Positions 56,126 through 64,000 of a DNA stretch of 64,000 nt are shown here, in pieces; the stretch's first letter is position 1, and each line of letters opens with the position of its first letter. Made by a program: the position numbers and the translations under genes. Under the pieces are notes generated by a model that had not been told where the DNA came from, did not search any database, and saw only the letters and a list, made by a program, of their open reading frames with translations. The stretch comes from Paracoccus sp. SMMA_5_TC. GTDB taxonomy: Bacteria; Pseudomonadota; Alphaproteobacteria; Rhodobacterales; Rhodobacteraceae. The stretch is taken from positions 1,468,501-1,532,500 of the forward strand of contig NZ_CP102355.1 in NCBI RefSeq assembly GCF_009696685.2, read 5' to 3'.

Positions 56126-57451
56126 ATGAGCCGCACATTGAAGATTGCCGTCGTCGACGACGAACCCGACATGCGCGAATCGATCAGCCAGTGGTTGGCG
56201 CTTTCGGGGTTCGAGGCCGAAACATTTGCCAGTGCCGACGAAGCGTTGAAAGTCATCGGACCGGACTGGCCCGGCGTGGTGATTTCCGACATCCGCATGC
56301 CCGGCACGGATGGCATGGCGTTTCTGAAACGCCTTATGGGAATTGATTCCGGGCTGCCCGTCATCATGATTACCGGGCATGGCGATGTGCCCATGGCGGT
56401 CGAGGCCATGCGCATCGGCGCCATGGATTTCATGGAAAAGCCCTTCAATCCGGAACGTCTGACCGAACTGGTCAAGAAGGCAACGCAGGCGCGGCGAATG
56501 ACGCTGGACAACCGCGCCCTGCGCCGTGACCTGTCCGAGGGTCAGCAGGTCATGTCGAAGCTCATCGGCTCCAGCCCGGTCATGGACCGCCTGCGCGAGG
56601 ATATCCTGGACCTGGGTCAGGCCGATGGGCATGTGCTGATCGACGGCGAGACGGGCACCGGCAAGACCCTGGTCGCCCATGCATTGCACGCCGTCGGTCC
56701 CAGAGCGTCGAAGAAGTTCGTGCCGATTTCCTGCGCCGCCTATAATGACGAGGTGCTGGCGGCCAAGTTGTTCGGGCCGGTCGAAAACGGCTTGCCCGCG
56801 GTCGAGGAGGCGCGCGGCGGCACGCTGTGCCTTGAGGATATCGAGGCGCTGTCCGATCCCCTGCAGGCGCGGCTGCTGGCCTTCATCTCGGATCAGGGCA
56901 CGCCGGCCGAAACCCGCATCATCGCCATTTCCAACGCCCGCGGCGAAGGCCGCCGGGCCGAGGATTCGCTGCGCCCTGACCTGTTCTATCGGCTGACGGC
57001 GCTGAAGATCACCCTGCCGCCGTTGCGGTCGCGCGGCGAGGACATCCTGTTGCTGTTTACCCGCATGACCGAACAGTTCGCAGAGGAATACGGCTGCGAG
57101 CCGCCGCAGGTGACCGCGCAAGAGGCCGCACAGTTGTTGCAGGCGCCATGGCCGGGCAATGTGCGCCAACTGATCAACGTGGCAGAGCGCGCGGTATTGC
57201 AGAACAGGCGCGGGTCAGGCTCGATCGCGTCTCTGCTGATGGCCGACGGCGAGGATACCCAGGAGGCCACGACCACGGAAGGCAAGCCGTTGAAGGAATA
57301 TGTCGAAAGCTTTGAAAAGATGCTGATCGACAATACCATGCGCCGCCACAAGGGCAGCATCGCCGCAGTCATGGACGAACTTTGCCTGCCGCGCCGCACC
57401 TTGAATGAAAAGATGGCGAAATACGGGCTGAGCCGCAGCGATTATCTGTAG
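56126..57451 (+). CDS. dctD: DctD-like response regulator lacking GAFTGA (441 aa)
   Basis: Receiver with phospho-Asp at 55 (VVISDIRMPG). The AAA+ domain has Walker A GETGTGKT near 172, but where sigma54 activators have the GAFTGA loop the sequence runs AKLFGPVENGLPAVEEARGG; and Walker B is CLEDIE instead of LDE. C-terminal Fis-type HTH (GSIAAVMDELCLPRRTLNEK). Without GAFTGA it should not open sigma54 promoters; sigma70-dependent action as in Rhodobacter NtrC is possible. Probably controls C4-dicarboxylate uptake. Confidence 0.88.
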   Translation: MSRTLKIAVVDDEPDMRESISQWLALSGFEAETFASADEALKVIGPDWPGVVISDIRMPGTDGMAFLKRLMGIDSGLPVIMITGHGDVPMAVEAMRIGAMDFMEKPFNPERLTELVKKATQARRMTLDNRALRRDLSEGQQVMSKLIGSSPVMDRLREDILDLGQADGHVLIDGETGTGKTLVAHALHAVGPRASKKFVPISCAAYNDEVLAAKLFGPVENGLPAVEEARGGTLCLEDIEALSDPLQARLLAFISDQGTPAETRIIAISNARGEGRRAEDSLRPDLFYRLTALKITLPPLRSRGEDILLLFTRMTEQFAEEYGCEPPQVTAQEAAQLLQAPWPGNVRQLINVAERAVLQNRRGSGSIASLLMADGEDTQEATTTEGKPLKEYVESFEKMLIDNTMRRHKGSIAAVMDELCLPRRTLNEKMAKYGLSRSDYL

Positions 57452-58042
57452 TTCCCCGCTGTGGCAAAGAGGCGTGCGGCGTTGCGGCCTTGAAAGGCGA
57501 AGCGGGTTGCGCTGTCGACCGGGCAGGGGGCATTCCGGGTCGCGATCCGGCGCTTGCACGTGCCATTTTGCGTGTGTTCGCCATTCTTCCGCCCGACATG
57601 CGGGGCGGCACGGGGGCGATGTGCGCACCGCAAAACGGACCGGCGCCGAAAAACCGATTGTAACGTCGCCTGCTTCCCCGCTATCTTGGCGGTGAAGGGT
57701 GGCCGCGCAACCTGCGCTTGTCCCTCTCATCAGTTTCGCAGCGCGCCAGCCTGCCGCGACACCCGAAAAGTGCCGGTGGCTCTCTGCGCGGAAAATCCGC
57801 CCATGCCCCTTGGGGCCTCTGGGCATCGTGATCGCCGTCCGGACCGCATCGCGGCACGGGCCAAGAAAGGTAAACAGACGCGATGGATCGCGCGAGGCAG
57901 CTTGATCGACCACGGCGACAGGGGAAAACCCTGATCGACGCGATTGCTGCATTCCACGCGACCGCCGCTGTCCATTCATGCGACAGCCGAACACAATCCC
58001 TGCCGACAGGCGGGCCAGTGCGGCTGCGCGAAAGACGGAAAC
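57452..58042 (+). other. 591-bp rne upstream region
   Basis: No convincing gene on either strand; frames here are Arg-rich shadows. It should hold the rne promoter and a long 5' leader, as RNase E mRNAs usually have one for autoregulation. I cannot place the promoter with confidence. GGAAAC just before the start gives a moderate ribosome site. Confidence 0.5.
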
Positions 58043-60700
58043 ATGTCAAAGAAAATGCTGATCGACGCCACGCATGCCGAGGAAACTCGGGTTGTCGTGG
58101 TCGATGGAACCAAGGTCGAGGAATTTGATTTCGAGACGGTCAACAAGCGACAGCTTGCTGGCAACATCTATCTGGCCAAGGTGACGCGGGTCGAGCCTTC
58201 GCTGCAAGCTGCCTTTGTGGATTATGGCGGCAATCGCCACGGCTTCCTGGCCTTTGCGGAAATTCACCCCGATTATTACCAGATCCCTGCGGCGGATCGG
58301 CAGGCCCTGCTGGAAGAGGAGCGCCTGGCAGCCGCTGCCGATGCCGAGGATGGTGACAAGGCCCGACGGAATACGCGCCGCCGCAAGCCTGCGCAGACAG
58401 CCGCGGCCGACAGCGGGGATGCGGTTGTCAGCTCGGACGAGATCGCCGGCATGACGGTGCTGGACCCTGCCGCCGATGCTGAAGAGCCTGTCCCTGGGGC
58501 AGAGGGCGATGCGACGGATGAACACCCCATCGCGGATGCAGTTGCCGCGCCAGGCGTCGACGAGGGCGCCGATGACGAGCCTGCCGAGGACGATGGTATC
58601 GAATCTGTCGCCGAAGAGGATGTCGCCGAGGAAATTCCTGCGCCCAAGAAGCCGCGTGCGCGCCGCTACAAGATCCAGGAAGTCATCAAGGTGCGCCAGA
58701 TCATGCTGGTGCAGGTGGTCAAGGAAGAGCGCGGCAACAAGGGCGCGGCGCTGACCACCTATCTGTCGCTGGCGGGACGTTATTGCGTCCTGATGCCCAA
58801 TACGGCACGGGGTGGTGGCATTTCGCGCAAGATCACCAATGCCGCCGATCGCAAGAAACTGAAGGAAATCGCCAGCGAATTGCAGGTTCCGGAAGGGGCA
58901 GGGCTGATCATTCGCACCGCCGGCAGCCAGCGCACCCGCACCGAGATTCGTCGCGACTACGAATATCTGATGCGGCTGTGGGAACAGATCCGCGAACTGA
59001 CATTCCGCTCGATCGCGCCCGCCCCGGTCTATGAGGAAGGCGATCTGATCAAGCGCACCATCCGCGACATCTATTCCAAGGAAATAGACGAGGTGCTGGT
59101 CGAGGGCGAGCGTGGCTATCGCACGGCCAAGGACTTCATGAAGATGATCATGCCGTCCCATGCCAAGAACGTCCGGCATTATCAGGATCAGATGCCGCTG
59201 TTCGCCCGCTATCAGGTCGAAAGCTACCTGGCCGGCATGTTCAACCCGGTGGTTCAGCTGAAATCCGGCGGCTATATCGTCATCGGCGTGACCGAAGCGC
59301 TGGTGGCCATCGACGTGAACTCGGGCCGCGCCACCAAGGAAGGCTCGATCGAGGAAACCGCGCTCAAGACCAACCTCGAGGCCGCCGAGGAAATCGCCCG
59401 GCAATTGCGTCTGCGTGACCTGGCGGGCCTGATCGTCATCGACTTCATCGACATGGAGGAGCGCAAGAACAACGCCGCGGTCGAAAAGCGTTTCAAGGAA
59501 AAGCTGAAAACCGACCGTGCCCGGATTCAGGTCGGCCGTATTTCCGGCTTCGGCCTGATGGAGATGTCGCGCCAGCGGCTGCGCCCGGGGATGCTGGAAT
59601 CGACCACCCAGCCCTGCGCGCATTGCCACGGCACCGGGCTGATCCGCAGCGACGACAGCCTGGCACTGACCATTCTGCGCGCCATCGAGGAAGAGGGCAC
59701 GCGCAAGCGTTCGCGCGAGGTGCTGGTGAAGGCGCCGGTGGCAGTGGCCAATTTCCTGATGAACGCCAAGCGTGAGCACATCGCCGGCATCGAGGCGCGC
59801 TATGGCCTGTCGGTGCGGGTCGAGGCCGATCCGACCCTGATTTCGCCGGATTATGCCATCGAAAAGTTCAAGACTGCCACGCGGAACGTCCCCGAGATCG
59901 TTTCTTCGGTTGTGTCGGTCGATGCACGTCTGATGGCGCAAATCGACGATGAGGACGCATCCGAAGCCGAGACCGAGACCGAGGAGGAGGGCGAGGAAAC
60001 CCGTTCCGAAGCTGCCGATGCCGAGGGCGGGGCAGAGAATGGCGGCAAGCGTCGCCGCCGTCGCCGTCGCCGTCGTGGCGGCAAGAATGGCGAGGGTGAA
60101 TCGGGAATTGCCGATACGGATGGCGAAAGCGAATCCGCTGATGTCGAACAGCCGGCCGCAGCGGCTGCCGATCCGGCAGATCCGGTGGCCGTTACCGACG
60201 AAAATGCGGATGAGCCCGGGAAAACCTTGCCGGCGGCCGAGGTCGAGGAAAAACCACGTCGCCGCGGTCGCACTCGTCGCCGCAAGTCCGAGGATGCTTC
60301 CGATCCTGTGCAAGAGGTTCAGCCATCTGCAAACCTTGAGGAGGATTCGCCCTCTGAACAGCTACCCGCTGGGGCAGAAGCCGAAGCCGATGCTGTGGCG
60401 ATCGCGCAGGCTGACGTGGAATCGGCTTCGATCGATGTGACAGGGGAAAAGCTTGTCATGGAAGCCGCTGAGGTCGAGGGCGGTGTGATGGTGGCGGAAA
60501 CCCGGCCCAGCCCCGAGGCCAGCACCACCGAACCTGAGGTGGCGGCGGAGGCATCCGAGGCGGACGCCGAAATCGATCAAGCCACGGTCACGCCTGGATC
60601 CGAACTGCCCGAGGCCGCCAATGACGCCGACCCCGCGCCCCAGGCCGAGGTCGCCTCCGCCCCTCGGCCGAAGCGCCGCGGCTGGTGGTCGATGGGCTGA
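58043..60700 (+). CDS. rne: Ribonuclease E (885 aa)
   Basis: The ATG at 58043 (MSKKMLIDATHAEETRVVVV) is the family start. The S1 domain is split by an acidic insertion at about residues 90-205 (DAEEPVPGAEGDATDEHP). After it come the RNase E core: KSGGYIVIGVTEALVAIDVN SG with catalytic Asp, IDFIDMEERKNN, and the zinc-link CAHCHG. From about residue 640 the tail is acidic and Arg-rich in turn (GKRRRRRRRRRGGK), the scaffold for degradosome partners and RNA, ending in RRGWWSMG. The acidic insertion is typical of alphaproteobacteria. Confidence 0.96.
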   Translation: MSKKMLIDATHAEETRVVVVDGTKVEEFDFETVNKRQLAGNIYLAKVTRVEPSLQAAFVDYGGNRHGFLAFAEIHPDYYQIPAADRQALLEEERLAAAADAEDGDKARRNTRRRKPAQTAAADSGDAVVSSDEIAGMTVLDPAADAEEPVPGAEGDATDEHPIADAVAAPGVDEGADDEPAEDDGIESVAEEDVAEEIPAPKKPRARRYKIQEVIKVRQIMLVQVVKEERGNKGAALTTYLSLAGRYCVLMPNTARGGGISRKITNAADRKKLKEIASELQVPEGAGLIIRTAGSQRTRTEIRRDYEYLMRLWEQIRELTFRSIAPAPVYEEGDLIKRTIRDIYSKEIDEVLVEGERGYRTAKDFMKMIMPSHAKNVRHYQDQMPLFARYQVESYLAGMFNPVVQLKSGGYIVIGVTEALVAIDVNSGRATKEGSIEETALKTNLEAAEEIARQLRLRDLAGLIVIDFIDMEERKNNAAVEKRFKEKLKTDRARIQVGRISGFGLMEMSRQRLRPGMLESTTQPCAHCHGTGLIRSDDSLALTILRAIEEEGTRKRSREVLVKAPVAVANFLMNAKREHIAGIEARYGLSVRVEADPTLISPDYAIEKFKTATRNVPEIVSSVVSVDARLMAQIDDEDASEAETETEEEGEETRSEAADAEGGAENGGKRRRRRRRRRGGKNGEGESGIADTDGESESADVEQPAAAAADPADPVAVTDENADEPGKTLPAAEVEEKPRRRGRTRRRKSEDASDPVQEVQPSANLEEDSPSEQLPAGAEAEADAVAIAQADVESASIDVTGEKLVMEAAEVEGGVMVAETRPSPEASTTEPEVAAEASEADAEIDQATVTPGSELPEAANDADPAPQAEVASAPRPKRRGWWSMG

Positions 60701-60726
60701 AGCATCGCTTTTGCACGCAAGCGTGA

Positions 60727-60753
60727 AGGCGCGGGGCTTTCCCGCGCCTTTTC
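60727..60753 (+). terminator. Terminator after rne
   Basis: GGCGCGGG-GCTTT-CCCGCGCC followed by TTTTCC: an 8-bp GC stem and T-run. Confidence 0.85.
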
Positions 60754-60773
60754 CTTGGCGCATTGTGCCGCGC

Positions 60774-61517
60774 ATGTTGGGAATAGAACTCGCCGATGCT
60801 GCCTTTCTGCCTGCCGCCGCTGTTGCGTTGCTGGCAGGGATCCTGTCATTCCTGTCGCCTTGCGTGCTGCCTATCGTGCCGCCCTATCTGGCCTATATGA
60901 CCGGGGTCGGAGTAGGCGGGCTGAAAACGGGCGAACGCAACGCCATTGTTCCAGCCTTGTTCTTCGTTCTGGGACTGTCCACGGTGTTTCTGCTGATGGG
61001 CATGGCGGCCTCTGCCTTTGGCAGGCTGTTCCTGCAATGGCAGGACTGGCTGGCGCGCGGGGCGGGCGCGGTCGTTATCCTGTTGGGGCTGCATTTCCTG
61101 CATGTCCTGCGCATCCCGTTCCTGGACAGCGAGGTGCGGGTGCAGACCGGCGACCACGGCGGGAGCGCGCTGGGCGCCTATGTGCTGGGCCTGGCCTTTG
61201 CCTTTGGCTGGACGCCATGTATCGGGCCACAGCTGGGAATGATCTTGTCGCTCGCTGCGACGGGGGGCGCGGTCGGCAAGGGCACGGCGCTGCTGGCGGT
61301 TTATGCGCTGGGTCTGGGCATTCCGTTTCTGCTGTCAGCGATCTTCATCAATCGTGCCATGGGATTGATGAATCGAATCAAACCGCATCTGAAGCTGATC
61401 GAGCGGGTAATGGGCGTTCTTCTGGTCGCTGTGGGACTGGCGTTGGTGACCGGCGCTTTCCCTGCCTTTGCCTACTGGCTGCTGGAAACCTTTCCCTGGC
61501 TCGCCCGCCTGGGCTAG
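60774..61517 (+). CDS. ccdA: Cytochrome c biogenesis / thiol transport protein CcdA (247 aa)
   Basis: Six hydrophobic segments with the two DsbD/CcdA motifs: LSFLSPCVLPIVPPYLAYM near residue 25-40 and FGWTPCIGPQLGMILSLAAT near residue 150. The two conserved Cys carry electrons from thioredoxin across the membrane to periplasmic thiol proteins. Its TAG stop includes the first base of the adjacent IS element; the stop is intact. Confidence 0.93.
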   Translation: MLGIELADAAFLPAAAVALLAGILSFLSPCVLPIVPPYLAYMTGVGVGGLKTGERNAIVPALFFVLGLSTVFLLMGMAASAFGRLFLQWQDWLARGAGAVVILLGLHFLHVLRIPFLDSEVRVQTGDHGGSALGAYVLGLAFAFGWTPCIGPQLGMILSLAATGGAVGKGTALLAVYALGLGIPFLLSAIFINRAMGLMNRIKPHLKLIERVMGVLLVAVGLALVTGAFPAFAYWLLETFPWLARLG

Positions 61518-62350
61518 GTTGCGTACTCATTAAGGGGATTCCCCTTTCTGTTCGTGCGTGATTCACTGCGTCCAAGACAGGAGGCGGTGATGGCGCGTTT
61601 CGATCTGACGGAGTTCGAGTGGGGGTTGATCCAGCCGCTTCTGCCCAACAAGCCGCGCGGGGTGGCGCGGGTGGATGACCGGCGCGTGCTAAACGGCATC
61701 TTCTGGGTACTGAGAACGGGCTCGCCATGGCGCGACCTGCCCGAGCGTTACGGCCCCTATACGACCGTCTACAACCGCTTCAACCGATGGGCCAAGGCGG
61801 GGGTCTGGGTTCGGGTCTTCGAAACGCTTGCCGAAAAGTCGCCCGACAGCCTGCAGTTCATCGACAGCTCGATCATCCGCGCCCATCAGCAGGCGGCGGC
61901 GCAAAAAGGGGGGCGGATCACGCCCTTGGCCGTTCTCGTGGCGGATTGAGCACCAAGATCAATGCCATGGTCGATCATCGCGGCTTGCCGCTGGCGATCA
62001 CGCTGTCGCCCGGGCAGGCTTCGGACAAGGCCGCCGTGGCCGAGCTGCTGGCCGCCCACCCCGCGCCGGGGGACGTGGTGGCCGACCGCGGATACGACGC
62101 CCGGGCCGTCCTGGACCTGATCGCGGCGCGCGGCGGGCGCGGCCACATCCCGACCCAGCGAGACCGCAAGGTGCAGCGCTCGGTCGCTCCGGACATCTAT
62201 CGGCAGCGCAACCTCGTCGAGCGGTTCTTCAACAAGCTCAAACACTTCCGTAAGATCGCCACCCGCTACGAGAAGTCCGCCCGAAACTACCTCGCCGCCG
62301 TCCTCATCGTCTGCTCCCGTCTCTGGGCAAGACATTATGAGTCCGCAGCC
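61517..62350 (+). mobile_element. IS5-family (IS427-like) insertion sequence, 834 bp
   Basis: Terminal inverted repeats GGTTGCGTACTCATTAAG and GGCTGCGGACTCATAATG match at 14 of 18 positions. A TA dinucleotide flanks both sides (61515-61516 and 62351-62352), the target duplication of this group. Two overlapping frames encode the transposase by -1 shift. The target was CTAG, where the stops of ccdA and the enoyl-CoA hydratase overlapped; both remain intact. Confidence 0.9.
61590..61949 (+). CDS. IS5-family transposase, N-terminal frame (119 aa)
   Basis: MARFDLTEFEWGLIQPLLPN, RRVLNGIFWVLRTGSPWRDL PERYGPYTTVYNRFNRWAKA GVW and LQFIDSSIIRAHQQAAAQKG (first catalytic Asp). The frame stops after the slippery AAAAAGGGGGG at 61903-61913. 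It is joined with the next frame by a -1 shift to make the active DDE enzyme. Confidence 0.88.
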   Translation: MARFDLTEFEWGLIQPLLPNKPRGVARVDDRRVLNGIFWVLRTGSPWRDLPERYGPYTTVYNRFNRWAKAGVWVRVFETLAEKSPDSLQFIDSSIIRAHQQAAAQKGGRITPLAVLVAD

Positions 62351-62353
62351 TAG
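61901..62353 (+). CDS. IS5-family transposase, C-terminal frame (-1)
   Basis: After the shift the product reads GADHALGRSRGGLSTKINAM VDHRGLPLAITLSPGQASDK, then VVADRGYDARAVLD (second Asp) and YRQRNLVERFFNKLKHFRKI ATRYEKSARNYLAAV with the catalytic Glu. All three DDE residues are present. Stop uses the TA of the target duplication plus G. Confidence 0.85.
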   Translation, partial: AKRGADHALGRSRGGLSTKINAMVDHRGLPLAITLSPGQASDKAAVAELLAAHPAPGDVVADRGYDARAVLDLIAARGGRGHIPTQRDRKVQRSVAPDIYRQRNLVERFFNKLKHFRKIATRYEKSARNYLAAVLIVCSRLWARHYESAA

Positions 62354-63150
62354 GCCCAATCGGGCGGGCGCTTTTCAAGAAACGCCTGAATGCCTTCGGC
62401 GGTGTCGGGCAGCATCAGGTTCTGGCACATGGTCATGCCCGCCGCGCCATAGGCATCGGCCAGCGCCATCCCGCGCTGGGCGTGAAATGCCTGCTTGCCC
62501 AGCCGCACCGCAGCCGGCAACTTCGCCGCGATCACCTGCGCCATGCTCATCGTCGTGGCGCGCAAATTCTCGGCCGGGCAGATGCGGTTGACCAAACCCA
62601 GCTCGCAGGCTCGGGCGGCATCGATGAACTCGCCGGTGACAAGCATCTCGAAGGCGGCGCGGGGCGGGATCGCCCGGCTCAACGCCACCATCGGTGTCGA
62701 GCAGAACAGGCCGATATTCACCCCGTTTACGCCGAAACGCGCGCCCTCGGCGGCAACCGCAAGGTCGCAACTGGCCACCAGCTGACATCCCGCGGCCGTG
62801 GCGATGCCCTGCACCTCTGCGATCACCGGCTGCGGCAAGGCTGGCAGTTTCTGCATCATGGCCGCACATTCGGCGAAAAGGCGTCGATAAGCTGCCTCGC
62901 CGCCATCGGCACTTTCGCGCGCCGCCTGCATCTCGCGCAGGTCATGGCCGGCGCAGAAAGCCTTGCCCTGCGCGGCCAGAACCACCACGCGCACCGACGG
63001 ATCCATCGCGATCTCGTCCAGAGCATTTGTCAGTGCGCCGATCATGGCCAGAGAGAGAGCGTTGTAATTGCCCGGGCTGTTCAGTGTCAGCCGCGCGATC
63101 GCGGCATGGTCGTGGCGTTGCACCAGCGGTTCGGGGCTGCCGTCCTTCAT
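62350..63150 (-). CDS. Enoyl-CoA hydratase/isomerase family protein (266 aa)
   Basis: The ATG at 63150 (MKDGSPEPLVQRHDHAAIAR) follows GGAGGACAGG. Crotonase fold: VVVLAAQGKAFCAGHDLREM Q with the oxyanion-hole AFCAGHDL, AEVQGIATAAGCQLVASCDL AVAAEGARFGVNGVNIGLFC STPMVALSR. ECHDC3-like by the GHDLxEM and GLFCSTPM motifs; lacks one typical Glu, so the reaction is not certain. Divergent from the thioesterase gene. Confidence 0.9.
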   Translation of the reverse strand: MKDGSPEPLVQRHDHAAIARLTLNSPGNYNALSLAMIGALTNALDEIAMDPSVRVVVLAAQGKAFCAGHDLREMQAARESADGGEAAYRRLFAECAAMMQKLPALPQPVIAEVQGIATAAGCQLVASCDLAVAAEGARFGVNGVNIGLFCSTPMVALSRAIPPRAAFEMLVTGEFIDAARACELGLVNRICPAENLRATTMSMAQVIAAKLPAAVRLGKQAFHAQRGMALADAYGAAGMTMCQNLMLPDTAEGIQAFLEKRPPDWA

Positions 63151-63234
63151 CCTGTCCTCCCTGACGCGACGGCGCGGCTTGTGGTGGCCGCGCTTAAAGT
63201 CCACTCTAGACACGGAAGCGGCTGGGGGGAAGGA

Positions 63235-63660
63235 ATGGCATTGCAGATGGATCGACCGGCGCTGAACGCTTTTCTGCAACGCGCCTTTCCGCAGATTGCC
63301 GATCAGGTCAGCGTCGAGACGGTCACACCCGATCTTCTGACGGCGCGGTTGCAGGTGGATCAGCGCCACTTGCGTCCGGGGGGAACCGTAAGCGGACCGA
63401 CGATGTTTGCGCTGGCGGATGCGGCACTGTATCTGGCCATCCTGTCTCGCATCGGTGAGGTGGCACTTGCCGTGACCACCAATGCCTCGATCGATTTCAT
63501 GCGCAAGCCCGAAGCGGGTCGCGATCTGCTGGTCGATTGCCGATTACTGAAACTGGGCCGGGTGCTGGCAGTGGGTGACTGTCTGATCCGATCGGAAGGC
63601 ATGGATCAACCTGTCGCCCGCTGTTCACTGACCTATTCCATTCCGCCGAATCGTGGCTGA
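63235..63660 (+). CDS. PaaI-family thioesterase (hotdog fold) (141 aa)
   Basis: The ATG at 63235 (MALQMDRPALNAFLQRAFPQ) follows GGGGGAAGG. LQVDQRHLRPGGTVSGPTMF ALADAALYLAILSRIGEVAL AVTTNASIDFMRKPEAGRDL is the hotdog core with the conserved HLRPGGTVSGPTMFALAD. Hydrolyses acyl-CoA thioesters; shares a divergent promoter region with the hydratase. Confidence 0.9.
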   Translation: MALQMDRPALNAFLQRAFPQIADQVSVETVTPDLLTARLQVDQRHLRPGGTVSGPTMFALADAALYLAILSRIGEVALAVTTNASIDFMRKPEAGRDLLVDCRLLKLGRVLAVGDCLIRSEGMDQPVARCSLTYSIPPNRG

Positions 63661-63695
63661 AGCAGGGCTTGAAGCGCGGTATCATAATACCTATT

Positions 63696-63725
63696 TTTCA
63701 AGCTATTGATTTAATTGGATATAAT
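63696..63725 (+). promoter_or_regulatory. rplM promoter candidate
   Basis: TATAAT (63720-63725) is a perfect -10; TTTCAA (63696-63701) 18 bp upstream is a moderate -35. AT-rich stretch in otherwise GC-rich DNA. It precedes rplM by about 80 bp. Confidence 0.6.
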
Positions 63726-63806
63726 GGTGCCGCCGCGACTTGACCGACACAGATCTTTTGCCGATATACGCACATCTCGAATTGCAGCCCCCAAAGGGAC
63801 CGAAAT

Positions 63807-64000
63807 ATGAAAACCTACACCGCGAAACCGGCGGAGATCGAGAAGAAATGGATCCTGATCGATGCCGAGGGCGTCGTTCTGGGCCGTCTGGCCTCGATCG
63901 TGGCCATGCGTCTGCGTGGCAAGCACAAGCCGACCTTCACCCCGCACATGGACATGGGCGACAATGTCATCATCATCAACGCCGACAAGGTGCAGATGAC
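63807..64000 (+). CDS. rplM: 50S ribosomal protein L13, 5' part
   Basis: [64 protein letters not shown]: unmistakable L13 start, cut by the window edge. AAAGGGAC lies six bases upstream of the ATG. rpsI is expected to follow. Confidence 0.97.
   Translation, partial: MKTYTAKPAEIEKKWILIDAEGVVLGRLASIVAMRLRGKHKPTFTPHMDMGDNVIIINADKVQM

Noticed and set aside
58046..60313. 755-aa minus-strand frame opposite rne
   Set aside because: Codon-shadow of rne; rne motifs are unmistakable.

Overview
The window is GC-rich DNA from an alphaproteobacterium of the Rhodobacteraceae. Paracoccus is the best guess, from protein style, codon use and the chromosomal genes; no species-level marker is present. It has two parts: most of an integrated siphovirus-type prophage (1 to about 40,520) and ordinary chromosome (about 40,520 to 64,000).

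Prophage. The left end lies outside the window. A leftward early operon (3596 down to 1) encodes about ten small proteins, two built from extreme repeats, and a partial DNA-recombination-type protein. The control region around 3.6-6.4 kb has a DNA methyltransferase-like gene, small accessory genes, a CI-like repressor and a divergent Cro-like gene. Short palindromes of the form GGGGTA-N4-TACCCC sit on the early leftward promoter and on both regulator promoters, and look like operators. A rightward replication operon (6.1-12.8 kb, nearly every gene overlapping the next by ATGA or GTGA) carries a DUF1064 nuclease-like protein, an SF2 helicase and a Toprim primase. A strong promoter at 12,771 then drives a structured leader, a tRNA(CAT) and a terminated RNA. 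The late region holds an HNH/P-loop fusion, terminase, HK97-type head genes in the unusual order protease-capsid-SGNH-portal, head-tail joining genes, tail tube, a tail chaperone with a probable -1 frameshift, tape measure, tail tip and a set of SGNH-esterase tail or spike proteins. Lysis follows: endolysin, holin and nested spanins. A leftward accessory operon (40,321 to 37,331) closes the element. The right boundary is a 3' fragment of a tRNA-Arg(CCT) gene, so attR is at about 40,471-40,520. No integrase is in view and one would be expected to the left.

Chromosome. Just outside attR are an RTX-type protein and a leftward three-gene cassette clearly paralogous to the prophage spike genes, but with the fused prophage spike split into two proteins. 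Then come a GlxA-type regulator, carboxynorspermidine dehydrogenase and decarboxylase (spermidine synthesis), a secreted VaFE-like protein, an Rrf2 regulator, an alpha/beta hydrolase, a tandem HD-domain protein, isocitrate dehydrogenase (icd), purQ, a DctB/DctD-like two-component pair whose regulator lacks the GAFTGA loop, RNase E (rne), ccdA, an IS5-family element placed exactly in the shared CTAG stop of two convergent genes, an enoyl-CoA hydratase, a thioesterase and the start of rplM.

All calls rest on reading the sequence and remembered family features; no database search was possible.
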